Of a DNA stretch of 64,000 nucleotides, positions 11,339 through 23,901 are shown one piece after another. The stretch comes from Adiantum capillus-veneris (taxonomy: Eukaryota > Streptophyta > Polypodiopsida > Polypodiales > Pteridaceae). The DNA is taken from NCBI GenBank assembly GCA_014529385.2, contig CM043953.1:85836342-85900341 (forward strand), in the 5' to 3' direction. Under the pieces are notes generated by a model. That model did no database searches. It was not told where the DNA came from and saw only the letters and a list, made by a program, of their open reading frames with translations. Position numbers and translations under genes: made by a program. The stretch's first letter is position 1. Every line of letters begins with the position of its first letter.

Positions 11339-12659
11339 CACTAGGTTGGTAACCTAAGAGGACATAAAAGTGTCCTTTCAGGGTTTTGAAAAAAACCTCC
11401 AAAACCATAGTAGATCCACTCATTTTGTCAAATCCTTTCATGAGGTTATAGTTCAAGGCTTACTACACATGGAAAAAATAAGAAACTTGTAGAATTTCTC
11501 ATCTTTTGGTCACACCAAGCCTCCAAAGTTGATGGACCAGTACATTTTCATCAAAACAATCATTTCTTACGTTTTGTTGCATAAAAATAAGATTAGGGAT
11601 TTTTGTAGGACTTGAGATAAATTCCCTAGTTAACTTAAATGGATTGGTGATCAAAACACATGATTGCTTCTCACTCACTATTTTTTTTTTTGCCAAAAGA
11701 AATAGGTACAAAAAAGTTGAATTTTGACCATTCTGCAAACTTATCATCAAAGTTTCTATAGCCACGCTCAATACAAATAATATATGCATATTTTCTTAGT
11801 TCCCTATTTTCCTTTAGGTTCATAAGGAGCCATGGAGCATGTCAAAAGAATAATACATCTCTTACCAAGGGGAATCTTGGGGACAAAGATGAAGTGCTAA
11901 ATACAGCAAACATGAAAAAACTGGGTTCAACATTATGAGTTGTAGAATCCCATAGAAACTATTTATTATCTAGCCAAATTTGATCCTTATGACTAGATAT
12001 GGTTACTACCTACAAAATACATGTAGTTGTCACAAGAAACTAAGAATATTGAAAAAGCTATACTTGATATACTAGAATGTTTCGTTTTCTTCTATAATTG
12101 AAAAAATCAACCATCATTGTCTACTATGCAAAATAGGGTATTAGGTGCCGCAAAACTCAAGGAATATTAGCTTTATGTTACAATATGCGACATAGAAAAC
12201 CAAAACTGCATTTGGATATCATGTAAGCCACCAAAAAAATCATAGAAGAGCTAAAGTTGGCTAAAAAACAGGATTTGACAATTTTTGTAATCTGGTCATA
12301 ACTTACAAATTTAACATTTATTTCTCCCTAGAAGCATCAGGACATGTTGAGGACTACTAAAGATAGTTCTCTAGCATTATAGACCTCACAAACATGAATT
12401 CTAGAGTGGTATAGTTGCAAAAAGTTGAAAAAAGCCAAAATCAGGACCCATTTTTTCACACAGTTTAGGTTGTGAAATGTTATGCAAGGACAAGGTTAAA
12501 GATGGAATTGATAATCCAAAAAAATGTCGAGTTTTTTTCAGCTCATGAGACAACTTTCTAGAGAGATAGAACCTCAAAATCCATTTTGAAACTCTTTACA
12601 TAATTCAAGGAAAATGGTCACTTAATAGGACATAAAATTGTCCCATTACCAACCTAGTG
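11339..12659. mobile_element. TTAA-flanked transposon, copy 1
   Basis: A 1321-bp non-coding element has inverted ends CACTAGGTTGGTAA, with TTAA directly outside both ends (11335-11338 and 12660-12663). It is inserted in the satellite, whose motif resumes at once (aggttggacaagtggtgg). It carries the same internal landmarks as copies 2 and 3 (ccaaaaccatagtagatcc; agaaactagcaatattg-like text) but is more diverged. Subterminal ggacataaaa-g-tgtcc blocks recur at both ends. It is a non-autonomous DNA transposon. The TTAA duplication is the piggyBac habit, while the CACTA start is more typical of EnSpm, so the superfamily is open. Confidence 0.8.
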
Positions 12660-12663
12660 TTAA

Positions 12664-15600
12664 AGGTTGGACAAGTGGTGGACCTTAACACATAGTTTTT
12701 CTTCATATAATGACATAGAGTGTACAAGTGGTGAATCTTGAGACCAAACCACTCCTGCTACCATGGATAATAGGTTGGACAAGTGGTGAATCTTGAATGT
12801 AAACCCCTCATGTACAAAATATTGTGGGTTTAGGGTATTTCAATGGAGCCTAGCTTGGAGACATGGTGGAGATTGCTTCTCTCCATGTTTCAATGGAACC
12901 TATCTTGGAGAAATGGTGGAGCATCATTCTCTCTATGTTTCAATGGAGCCTATCTTGAAAAAGTGATGGACTTTTGCTTCTCTCTATGTTTCAATAGAGT
13001 TAGCTTGGAACAAGTGGTGGATCTTGGTACAAAACGCCTTTGTAAAACATACCACGGGCATTACAAGTGATGAAAGAAAATCATTCAAGATATAACCTTA
13101 TAGCATGGACAAGTGGTGGGGGACCTTGACAACCAATTATTCTTAATATAATGACAGAGTGGACAAGTGGTGAATCTTGAGACCAAACCTACTAGGGATA
13201 ATAGGTTGGACAAGTGGTGGACCTTGAATATAAACCCCCCGTGTACAAAATATCATGGGTTGTGGGTATATAAATGGAGCCTAGCATCTTGGAGACATGG
13301 TGGAGCTTACTTCTCTCTATGTGTCAATGGAGCCTATTTAGGAGAAATGGTGGAGGTTCCTTCTCTCCATGTTTCAATGGAGCTTAGCTCGGACAAGTGG
13401 TGGAGCTTTGTTTCTCTCTATGTTTGAATAGAGTTAGCTTGGACAAGTGGTGGACCTTGGAATGAAACTCCCATGTAAAATATATCATGGGCATTCCAAG
13501 TGGTGAGAAAGGATACCGTTTAAGATATAACCCTATAGGTTGGACAAGTGGTGGACCTTGAATGTAAACCCCTCATGTACAAAATATTGTAGGTTTAGGG
13601 TATTTCAATGGAGCCTAGCTTGGAGACATGGTGGAGATTGCTTCTCTCCATGTTTCAATGGAACCTATCTTAGAGAAATGGTGGAGAATCCTTCTCTCCA
13701 TGTTTCAATGGAGCCCATCCTGGACAAGTGGTGGACCTTTGCTTCTCTCTATGTTCAATGGAGTTAGCTTGGACAAGTGGTGGATCTTGGAACAAAACCG
13801 CTTCGTAAAACATACCATGGACATTAGAAGTGATGAGAAAAATTATCATTCAAGATATAACCTTATAGGTTGGACAAGTGGTGGTGGACTTTGACACCCA
13901 ATTATTCTTATTATAATGACAGAGTGGACAAGTGGTGAATTTTGAGACCAAACCTACTAGGGATAATAGGTTGGACAAGTGGTGGACCTTGAATGTAAAC
14001 CCCCCATGCACAAAACATCATGAATGTTACGTATTTCAATAAAGCCTAGCATTTTGGAGACATGGTAGAGCTTACTTCCCTCCATGTTTCAATGGAGCCT
14101 ATCTTGAAGAAATGGTGGAGGTTCCTTCTCTCCATATTTCAATGGAGCCTAGCTTGGACAAGTGGTGGACCTTTGTTTCTCTCTATGTTTCAATAGAGTT
14201 ATAGATTAAACAAGTGGTGGACCTTGGAATGAAACCCCTATGTAAAACATAACATGGGAATTTCAAGTGGTGAGAAAGGATACCATTTAAGATATAACCT
14301 TATAGGTTGGACAAGTGGTGGACCTTAACACCCAATTGTTCTTAATATAATGATAGAGAGTGTACAAGTTGTGAATCTTGAAACCAAACCACTCATGATA
14401 CTAGGGAGAATAGGCTAGACAAGTGGTGGGCCTTGAAATAAAACCCCCCATGTACAAACTATGATGGTTTTAGAGTGTTTTAATGGAGCCTAGCTTGGAA
14501 ACATGGTGGAGCTTGCTTCTCTCCATGTTTCAATGGAGCCTGTCTTGGAGAAATGGTGGAGCATCCTTCTCTCCATGTTTCAATGCAACCTAGCTTTAAC
14601 AAGTGGTGGACCTTTGTTTCTCTCTATGTTTGAATAGGTTTAGCTTGGACAAGTGGTGGACCTTGGAACAAAACCCCTATGTAAAACATATCATGTGGAT
14701 TACAACTGGTGAGAAAAAATGCTATTCGAGATATACCGTTATAGGTTGGACACGTGGTGGATCTTAACACCAAATGCTTCTTAATATAATGACATAAAGT
14801 GGACAAGTGGTTAATGATACCATTTAAGATGTAACCTTATAGGTTGGACAAGTGGTGGACCTTAACACCTAGTTCTTCTTAATATAATGACATAGAGTGG
14901 ATAAGTGGTGAGTCTTAAGACCAAATCACTCATGCTTCTAGGTATCATAGGTTAAAAAAGTGGTTAACCTTGAATGTAAACACCCCATGTACAAAATATC
15001 ATGGTTTTAGGGTGTTTCAATGGAGCCTAGCATCTTGGAGACATGGTAGATCTTTATTCTTTCCATGTTTCAATGGCACCTATCTTGGCAAAATGATGGG
15101 GTTACTACTCTCCATGTTTCAATGGAGCCTAACTTTGACAAGTGGTGGACCTTTTCTTCTCTCTATGTTTGAATAGAGTTAGCTTAAACAAGTGGTGGAC
15201 CTTGGAACAAAACCCTCATGTAAGACATATCATTTCTATTCCAAGTGGTGAGAAACAATACTATTTAAAATATAACCTTATAGGCTGGACAAGTGGTGGA
15301 CCTTAAGATCCATATCTTCTTAATATATTGACATAGATTTCACAAGTGGTGAATCTTGAGACCAAACCACTCGTGCTACTAGGGATAATAGGTTAGACAA
15401 GTGGTGGGCCTTGAAATAAAACCCCCATGTACAAAATATAACTGGTTTAGAGTACTTAAATGGATCCTAGCTTGGAGACATGGTGGAGTTTGCTTCTCTC
15501 CATGTTTCAATGAAGCCTATCTTGGAGAAATGGTGGAGCATCCTTCTCTCCATGTTTCAATATAGCCTTGCTTCGACAAGTGGTGGACCTTTGCTTCTCT

Positions 15601-16116
15601 CTATGTTTCAATAGAGTTAGCTTGGGCAAGTGGTGGACATTGAAACAAAACCCCCATGTAAAACATATCATGGGTATTTCAAATTGTGAGAAAAAAGACC
15701 ATTTAAGATATAACCTTATAGGTTGGACAAGTGGTGGACCTTAACTCCCACTCCTTTTTAATACAATGACACAGAGAGGAAAAGTGGCGAATCTTGAGAC
15801 CAAACCTATCAAGCTACTACTGATACTAAGTGGTGGACCTTGAATGTACATCCCCTATGTACAAAGTATCATGGTTTTAGGGTGTTTCAATGGAGTCTAG
15901 CATATTGGAGACATGGTGGAGCTTGGTTCTCTCCATGTTTCAAGTGGTGGACCTTCATTTATTTTCCCATACTTAGTTTAGACAACCCATACACTTTGCA
16001 ACTCTAAAGGTTGGACGAGTGGTGGAGATTTGTTTATTAATGGATCCTAGCTTGGACAAGTGGTGGAGCTTGGAAAAACATCCCCCCTATACAACATAGC
16101 TGAGGTTTTTCATGTT
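12664..16116. repeat. Satellite array, block 2
   Basis: This continues block 1 after transposon copy 1. Anchors on aagatataacc lie at 13087, 13522, 13852, 14289, about 14728, about 15267 and 15705. Most intervals are 435-441 bp, with one 330-bp unit that has lost about 100 bp. A partial duplication near 14820 adds an extra anchor. ORFs of 60-100 codons here are repeat artefacts. Confidence 0.9.
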
Positions 16117-16120
16117 TTAA

Positions 16121-17460
16121 CACTATAATGGTAACCTAACAGGACATAAAAGTGTCCTTTCAGGGTTTTGGGAAAAATTTCCAAAACCATAGTAGATCCA
16201 CTCATTTTGAAAAATCCTTTCATGAGCTTATAGTTCAATAACTACTACATATGGAAAAAATGAGAAACTTGTAATTTTTCTCATCCCTTGGTCACTACAA
16301 ACCTCCAAAGTTTATTGACCGGTGCATTTTGCCCAAAACAGCAATTTCTTACGGTTGATTGCATATAAATAAGAGTGGAGATTTTTGTAGGACATGAGAT
16401 AAAATGCCCTGTTAACTTCAATGGGTTGGTGACCAAAACATATGGTTGCTTTTACCTCGCTAATTTCTTTTTGGGCAAAAAAATAGGTACAAAAAAGTTG
16501 CATCTTTGCCATTCTGCGGACCTATCATCAAAGTTTCTATAGTCATGCTTAATACAAATACTATATACATGTTTTCTTAGTTCCCTTTGGGCCTCTGGAT
16601 TCAAAAGGAGCCATGGAGCATGTCAAAAGGATAATGGATCTCTAACAATTGGAACCTTGGGGGCAATGATAAAGTGCTAAATACAGTAAACATGAAAAAA
16701 CTGGGTTTAGCATTAGGACCTCTAGAAACCCATAGAAACTACTCAATATCTAGCCAAGTTTGTAGTCTATGATTAGATATGGTCACTACCTACAAAATAC
16801 ACACAATTGGCCTAAGAAACTAGCAATATTGAGAATGTTATACTTGCTACTCTAAAATGTATCGTGTTCTTCAGCAATTAAAAAACTCAACCATTATCAT
16901 ATACTATGCTATATAGCATTTTAGGTCCCCCAAAACTCAAGGAAGATTAGCTTTATGTTATACATTACACTTACACAATCAAAATTGAATCTGGATATCA
17001 AGAAAGCCACCAAAAAAAATCATAAAAGTGCTAATCTTGGCTAAAAAACAGGATTATGCAATTCTTGTAAATTGGTCATAACTTTCAATTTTAACACTTA
17101 GCTCTCCCTACAAGCATCAAAACATGTTGAGAACTATGAAGGCCTAACCTCTAGCCATCTAAACCTCACAAAGATGAAGTTTAGAGTGGTATAGTTGCCA
17201 AAAATTGAAAAAAAGCCAAAAACAGGACCCGTTTTTTTCACACAGTTTAGGTTCAAAAATGTTGTGCAAGAGTAAGGTTAATGATGGGATCGATACTCAA
17301 AAAAAAATGCTAAGTTTTTTTCAGCTCATAACGCAACTTTGTGGATATATAGCACCTAGAAATTCATTTTCATACTCTTCAAATAATTCAAGAAAAATGG
17401 TCACTTAACAGGACACAAAAGTGTCCAAGGACATAAAAGTGTCATGTTACCATTCTAGTG
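16121..17460. mobile_element. TTAA-flanked transposon, copy 2
   Basis: A 1340-bp element begins CACTATAATGGTAACC and ends in the inverse of CACTAGAATGGTAAC, with TTAA at 16117-16120 and 17461-17464. By eye it is very similar to copy 3 along its whole length. It is non-coding and inserted in the satellite. Confidence 0.85.
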
Positions 17461-17464
17461 TTAA

Positions 17465-17745
17465 TGGAAGAGAGCTTGGAAAAATGGTGGAGCTTGCTTA
17501 TCTCCATGTGGATTTTAGAACTAGCTTGGACAAGTGGTGGAGCTTTGCTTTTTTACTCTTCATAATACAATGACATATAGGTTGGTTACATGGTGAATCT
17601 TAAGGCCAAACCTCCCATCTTACTGGAGATGATAGGTTGGACAAGTGGTCAACCTTCTATCATTTCTCCATACCTATAATTAGACAATTAGTAGAACTAG
17701 CATCTTTCTATGTTGTCTAGAGCTGAGCTTGGACAAGTAGTGGAC
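17465..17745. repeat. Satellite array, block 3 (degenerate edge)
   Basis: Decayed units are still recognisable by gcttggacaagtggtggagc and gacatataggttgg. The array fades out near 17745. Confidence 0.75.
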
Positions 17746-18737
17746 CTTGCTACTTTGTTCCCTTGGTTTATTAGTTTGAAGACTCATTATATATACTTGC
17801 TTAGATCTATATACTTACTCATTAGTTAGGTTACAAGTAGGTATGTAATGTGTTAGCCTCAAGGGACTTTAAATATTGAATAGTAAGAAAGTCAAGTACT
17901 GGTTTGAAGATCTTTTGCTTAACTAAACTAAACTCTAGCTCAATAATAGGTTTCTTAAGTTCCATGAATTGTTCTATCTAGGCTCCAAAAGAGTCTTAAT
18001 TGGTTTGTGCTAGATTCTAACTTCCTTGATGGGGTAGAATCCTAGAAAAATAAAGCACTAAATGTTTTAACTTAGCTCAAATGGATTTTCACTTAAACTA
18101 AATTTCAATTTGGCACTCTAGTATCTTTGTCTCAATGGAGTTTAACACTAGATACATAGTAGTGATATTTAAGCTTCATGTCTCTTCACTTGCTCGAGAT
18201 ATGAGACCATACTTTCAAGGTCACCACTTGCCTTACCTAAACACCAATGTGAGACATGGGAGCAAGAAAGCCATCCGATATTGTTTTAAGGACTATTACA
18301 TAGACAATCAATAGCTTAAGTAAAGCAAAAAGACTTGGATCTTTCACAATTAATAACTTAAGTAAAGCCAAAAAGACTTGGATCTTTGACAAATTTTTTC
18401 AAACTAGAAAAGCACAATCTAACTCTAACAAAACTATAAACACAATTGAAAGTTTTGAACAAGAAAAAGATGAGCAATCTTAATAAGAAGGATACTTTTC
18501 ATTTCATTTGATGATTACAAACTAAAATAAAAGCTCTCAAGAAATTGATAAACAAAAATGTAGGTGATTGCTTCATTATTTTGAGCAAAAATATCAAAAT
18601 CTCTATTGATTGAGCTCCATCTAGTAATATCCTTTGTAAGATCCTGCAGAAAGGAATAAAAAGAAAGATTTGTTAGATACCATGCACATGAGTGTTCAAG
18701 CATGTGTATCAAGAATATATGATATGTCACTACTAAC
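17746..18737. other. AT-rich sequence without recognisable genes
   Basis: No ORF or repeat could be assigned with confidence. A 3' splice-site-like tract (ctttctgcag read on the minus strand, near 18645) precedes a short open stretch, so a lost exon of the neighbouring HAD-type gene is possible but unproven. Confidence 0.3.
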
Positions 18738-20082
18738 TTAGGGTTGTTTCCTATTCTGCCTTAGAAGATTGTTCTCAGCTTTCACCTTATTTATATAAGC
18801 CTTTGCTGTGGATGCCTTCAAAACTCCTTTTGTGTTACAACCCAACTGCCTAGCTAAAGTGGTCAATTGTGATGCCTTCATGCTTTCAATGGGTGTACGC
18901 TCCTTTGCCAATATCTCTTGTATTTGGGCTCTTCTCATTTCATTGCGGTGGCTTGTGTCACTTGCATCTTCAATGATAGTTTCACCTCTATCACCTTTTG
19001 CAGGTGGTATTCTTCTTGTAAAGAACACCTTAGCTGACCAAACATCATCTTTTTGCTTCCAATACTCCATGATTTGTTTGTATTCACTATCATTTGTCTC
19101 TATAGGTTGTCCATAACGATTAGAAGCAATTAAATCACGCACATCCCTTCTCTCATCAAGCTGAAACAAGTATGGCAGTAGCTCCTCCAAGAGCATATTG
19201 TCAACCATCTTCTCAACATCAAACTGTGGTGGAAAAAAGCAATTGTTTACTGGTGAAATACATCCCTTGTAAGGAGAGTCATCAATAAGCACTATTCTTT
19301 GTGGATCACATTCAAACCCCATGCAATTTTGGCTAGAGGCTTGAACATTGCCTCAACGTTTGAATTGTCGGGTCCAAACAATTTTTTAGTTTGAGCGGTG
19401 TAGCAAACATCTTGTGACCAAATTGCAAAGAAAGGCAATGTATCCTTAGCTAAGTTGTTTAGTGCTCCAAAGATTTGATACACATTATTCCTAGTAGTTG
19501 TTGACCAAATTGCAACATTAAACCTATGTAAAATAGTCTTTAAGAATTGGATGCAACCTGGCCTGAGTATAATATATCTTTTTGAATCCACTTCCACTAA
19601 GTTGTGGTGTGAGGATGGTTGAGGGGAACGTTTCAACAATAGACCATTTAAATCCAATATAACTGTAAGCATGGATTTCTCAACATCTACAAGTCTACAT
19701 GAAGTACTAGAAATTGGCAATAGCTTGTGAGTGGACTTTTCAGTCTCTTTTGATGTATGTTGCATTTTTGAAGCATCGATTTCTCGGTTCTCATTATTGC
19801 AAGATTGCTCAAGTTGCACAACACTAGACTCTAGTATAAAAATATCATCCATCTTGGGCACTTCAGAAACCATAGAATCAATGGATTCTATAGTTGTTGA
19901 GACTGAACCATAGGAGCATTATCCATCCCAGTTTGTGAATCTAAGAAAACACACACCATTGGTATCTCAAAACTCACTAGAATTAATTCACCATATTTAC
20001 ATGTAGAACTCCTTGTAAGAAATTTATTTAAGGTAAAATCATTGCTAGAATCCTTGCAACCATTTTCAACATTGGTACACAA
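18738..20082 (-). pseudogene. FCP1/NIF-type HAD phosphatase-like gene, frame-broken
   Basis: Three open stretches on the minus strand read as one protein broken by frameshifts near 19900 and near 19310. The middle part has HAD motif I as VILDLNGLLL (D74 and N76 of the 19873-19292 stretch) and motif II in IWSTTT. The last part starts at the overlap and has the motif IV acid pair IVLIDDSPYKG, then a Lys-rich helical tail. This order matches FCP1/SCP-like CTD phosphatases, which dephosphorylate protein serines in the nucleus. The usual second Asp of DxDx(T/V) is Asn, so even an intact version might lack normal catalysis. The breaks suggest a pseudogene, but unrecognised introns could mimic part of this. 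Confidence 0.7.
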
Positions 20083-20164
20083 AACACCACTTGTCTAAAT
20101 AAAATCTACTAAAGCAACATTTTCCATTCTACACTTTATAAAAGATGAGTACTTAAAGTGAAAA

Positions 20165-20355
20165 CTAAAAGCCACAACTTGTTGAGGAAACATGGATACA
20201 AGGTCCATCAAATGTCCAACCTAGACTACAAGCAAACAATTAGAGATTTGGCTTAGATTTGGATTCAAAGGCCACCACTTATTCAAGTAAGATAGCTCCA
20301 CTTGTTTAAGATAGTAATGTTTGAAGCCCCACCACTTGTCCAACCTAGACATTGA
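20165..20355 (-). repeat. Satellite remnant in inverse orientation
   Basis: ccaccacttgtccaacc and related text (20270-20350) is the reverse complement of the ggttggacaagtggtgg satellite motif. It separates the HAD-like and SET-like segments and lies opposite in orientation to the arrays at 9.5-17.7 kb. Confidence 0.65.
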
Positions 20356-20580
20356 TTAAATTTTGGTAAGATTTACCACAAATCTAGAGTAGATTCAAGA
20401 TTCTATGGCCAAGGTAATCAGATAAGTTAGACAACACACAAAGCATAAGAGCACTCTAGATTCATGTTGAGCATAAACTAAACAATAATCAAATGTTACA
20501 TTAATTTGAGATTTCATCCACGGAAAATGAAAATGATGCATGTGCTTGAGATTTCCATCCATGTACAATACTTTACAATG

Positions 20581-21125
20581 TCAAGTAAAGTCATAGTCAG
20601 CAAAAAACGCTTCTCCTGCTTCAACTTGACAAATAGTCTCAATGCATACATGGCCATATTGTTCTGACTTGATGTGTGAAGAGGTGCATTTATGCCAAGG
20701 TGGAAAATTTGGATCAAATCTATAGCGTACGTTGGGACAGACACTTGTACTGTGAGAACTATTTATATAGCCTGACACTTTTCCTTCTTCTACACAACCA
20801 ATAATGTATGATTGATCTTCCTCTTGTTCTATGTTTGGATCCTCTAGAAGAGAATATTTAGAAGCTCTTCGAAATATTTTTCATATCTTTTTCCAACCTT
20901 GAAATCTATACTTATGCCCTCCATAGTTTAGGATAGCCACACCGCTTTCCAGGGTAGTATGGACAAATAGCCCATAACCAGCTCCTTGAATACATGAAAG
21001 TCTCACTTCAAAATCCACACCGTTAATATGAAAATTACATCTTTGGGAATAGGAAAATTTGGTTTCCCAAAAGGATATTCATGCCAATCATAATGTGAAA
21101 TACATCTAGTTTTTATATCACTTAA
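20581..21125 (-). pseudogene. SET-domain-like fragment
   Basis: Read on the minus strand from about 21030, one frame contains GAGYGLFVHTTLESGVAILNYGG, then YINSSHSTSVCPNVRYRF, then QVEAGEAFFADYDF. These match in order the SET-domain glycine-rich start, the pseudoknot NHS-x-PNV motif and the closing AGEE-x-DY motif of protein lysine methyltransferases. An in-frame TGA sits at 20881-20883, and the Cys of the NHSC motif is displaced. Upstream text (HYDWHEYPFGKPNFP) seems to continue in another frame. It is a decayed copy or an isolated exon. Any relation to the HAD-like segment downstream on the same strand is only positional. Confidence 0.6.
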
Positions 21126-21216
21126 CTCCTATGTGTCTGCAAAAAGAAGAATATATTATGCATAAAATAATGACAAGATAAAAGAAAGATATCATTATTT
21201 GATAGTCCAATAAAAT

Positions 21217-22562
21217 TTGACACAGCAAGTAGAGTTTCCATGGTTTGATGAGCTTGAAGAGTACTTTTATTGTATCAAAATGGTTTTGTCAAAACTACCA
21301 ACACTTATGCCTCCATGCTGGGAATTCACATTCTTTGTCAGCTCAAGTGTGGGTAAGGAAACATTGGGTGCAGTTTTTTTACAACAATATCCACATAGCA
21401 CTAGGATGAAGCCTATCTACTTTGCTAACAGGGTCATGAATGCACTTGAAAAGAACTACAAAGAAGTAGAGTCTATGATGCTTTCTCTCGTCTTTGTAGT
21501 AAGAAAGTTTAGATCGTATCTCTTGCCAAAACCTTTTATCATACTCACTGTTGCTGAAAACTTGTTTCCTTGGGTGTCATCTCAAATGACTCTTAAGTAC
21601 CAGGATTTCAAAATGGATCATGGAGTTGCAAGAGTTCCAATACTCTTTCAAGGGAGAGGACAATGTGCGTGCACAATTAGTAGGGATTCTCACCTATAGA
21701 GTGCATGAAAGAGACATCAAAGTTCCTGAAGTGAAAACCCTACCTTTACCACCACCTAAAAGTTTACCTAATTCATTCACCTGTTTTTTGATGGAGCATT
21801 TTGGAAGGCCACAGGAAAAGTTGGGGGAGGGCTTGTTTTGCATGATTCAAATGGTGAATTTTTTATGAAAAAGCATGTGAAGTTTCCCGATTGCACGAGC
21901 AACAATGAAGCAAAAAAAGACATACTACTCCATGGATTGCAGGTGTGTCTCTCTCAAAAGATACGGCGTCTCATGGTAAAAGGGGATGCGCTTCTTATTG
22001 TCAAGCAAATTCTTGGTATTTGGGCTTGTAAAAATGAAAGGCTAAGGAAAAAGGTTCAAGCCATCCGTAGACTCTTCAATCAATTTGAAGAAGTGCAATT
22101 GTATCATATTCCTAGGAAACAAAACGAAGTTGCTGATTAACTTGCCCAAAAGGCATTTGCGTGCGATGAGAGTGAAGTGCAATTCATCCTGGCAGCAACA
22201 ACAATAAAGCAACCAAGGTACCAAGGGATGGAGTCATTGGCTCCCATTGTGAGCTATATCCTAGAGGGCGAGTTTCCACAAGGCTTCACAAAGGCTCAAA
22301 AGCGGAGGCTCATGGAGAAGGCAAGCTCATATCTATCCTTGGAAGGTGCCCTCTACCAAAGAGGAAAAGACCAAGTTAGTAGAAGAATACAAACCATGGA
22401 GGAGATTCCATCCATTTTGGAAGGTTTGCATGAAGAAGCTTGTGGTGGTCATTTTGCACAAGAACTCACTGCAAAAAATATTTTACTTGCTGGGTATGTT
22501 TGGCCAAGCTTACGCATTGATGTTCAACATTGGTGTAAAAGCTGCCTCAATTGTCAGGTTAA
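21217..22562 (+). pseudogene. Tat-like Ty3/gypsy RNase H, archaeal-type RNase H and IN zinc finger (5'-truncated)
   Basis: The stretch starts abruptly inside the RT/RNase H connection (WFDELEEYFYCIKMVL). The first RNase H is degenerate (FFVSSSVGKETLGAVFL, no leading acidic residue), as is usual for Tat elements. A frameshift near 21620-21690 leads to a second RNase H of archaeal type: FDGAFWKATGKVGG (in a third frame), NNEAKKDILLHGL, LMVKGDALLIVKQILG and NEVAD. A TAA at 22138-22140 follows. The frame from 22177 gives the integrase H2C2 finger (HEEACGGHFA, then CKSCLNCQV). It is cut at 22562 by the TTAA transposon. RT, protease and gag are absent. Confidence 0.85.
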
Positions 22563-23901
22563 CACTAGAATGGTAACCTAACACGACATAAAAGTGTCCT
22601 TTCAGGGTTTTGGGAAAAATTTCCAAAACCATAGTAGATCCACTCATTTTGAAAAATCCTTTCATGAGCTTATAGTTCAATAACTACTACATATGTGAAA
22701 AATGAAAAACTTGGAAGTTTTCTCATCCTTGGTCACTACAAACCTCCAAAGTTGATGGACTAGTGCATTTTGCCCAAAACAACAATTTCTTACGGTTGAT
22801 TGCGTATAAATAAGAGTGGGGATTTTTGTAGGACATGAGATAAAATGCCCCGTTAAATTCAATGGGTTGGTGATCAAAACATATGGTTTCTTTTATCTCA
22901 CTAATTTTTTTTGGGAAAAAAAAATAGGTACAAAAAAGTTACAATTTTTCCATTCTGCAGACCTATGATCAAAGTTTCTATAGTCACGCTCAACACAAAT
23001 ACTATATACATGTTTTCTTAGTTCCCTTTCGGCCTTTGGATTCAAAAGGAGCCATAGATCATGTCAAAAGGATAATGGATCTCTTACAATTGGAACCTTC
23101 GGGGCAATGATAAAGTGCTAAATACAGCAAACATGAAAAAACTGGGTTTAGCATTACGACCTCTAGAAACCCATAGAAACTACTCAATATCTAGCCAAGT
23201 TTGTAGTCTATGATTAGATATGGTTACTACCTAAAAAATACACACAATTGGCCTAAGAAACTAGCAATAATGAGAAAGTTATACTTGCTACTCTAAAATG
23301 TATCGTATTCTTCAGCAATCTAAAAACTCAACCATCATCATATACTATGCTATATAGCATATTAGGTCCCGCAAAACTCAAAGAAGATTAGCTTTATGTT
23401 ATACATTACACTTACACAATCAAAATTGAATTTGGATATCAAGAAAGCCACCAAAAAAATCATAAAAGTACTAATTTTGGCCAAAAAAAGGATTATGAAA
23501 TTCTTGTAAATTGGTCATAACTTTCAATTTTAACACTTAGCTCTCCCTACAAGCATCAAAACATGTTGAGAACTATGAATGCCTAACCTCTAGCCATCTA
23601 AACCTCACAAACATGAATTTTAGACTCGTATAGTTGCCAAAAATTGAAAAAAAACCAAAAACAAGACCCGTTTTTTCACACAGTTTAGGTTTAAAAATGT
23701 TGTGCAAGAGTAAGGTTAATGGTGAGATCAATACTCCAAAAAAAATGTTAAGTTTTTTTCAGCTCCTCATAAAGAAACTTTGTGGATATATAGCACCTAT
23801 AAATTCATTTTCATACTCTTCAAATAATTCAACCAAAATGCTCACTTAACAGGACACAAATGTGTCCAAGGACATAAAAGTGTCCTGTTACCATTCTAGT
23901 G
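22563..23901. mobile_element. TTAA-flanked transposon, copy 3, inside an integrase
   Basis: A 1339-bp element has perfect 15-bp inverted ends CACTAGAATGGTAAC and TTAA at 22559-22562 and 23902-23905. The integrase reading on the left (CLNCQV) is taken up on the right (GNKHLLHVPC) once the insert and one TTAA are ignored, so the pre-insertion site is readable. Non-coding. Confidence 0.9.

Noticed and set aside
11499-11789. 96-codon minus-strand ORF
   Set aside because: It lies inside the non-coding TTAA transposon. The homologous positions in copies 2 and 3 give shorter, different frames.
12843-15176. Series of 60-90-codon ORFs with similar peptides
   Set aside because: Repeat-derived translations of the satellite, with no consistent frame between units.
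9470-17745. CRISPR-like regularity of short repeats
   Set aside because: Repeats are long, diverged and nested in a ~435-bp unit, there are no unique spacers, and the context is eukaryotic.
18515-18730. Downstream exon of the HAD-like gene
   Set aside because: An acceptor-like site is present, but the HAD frame stops before any usable donor, so a splice could not be supported.
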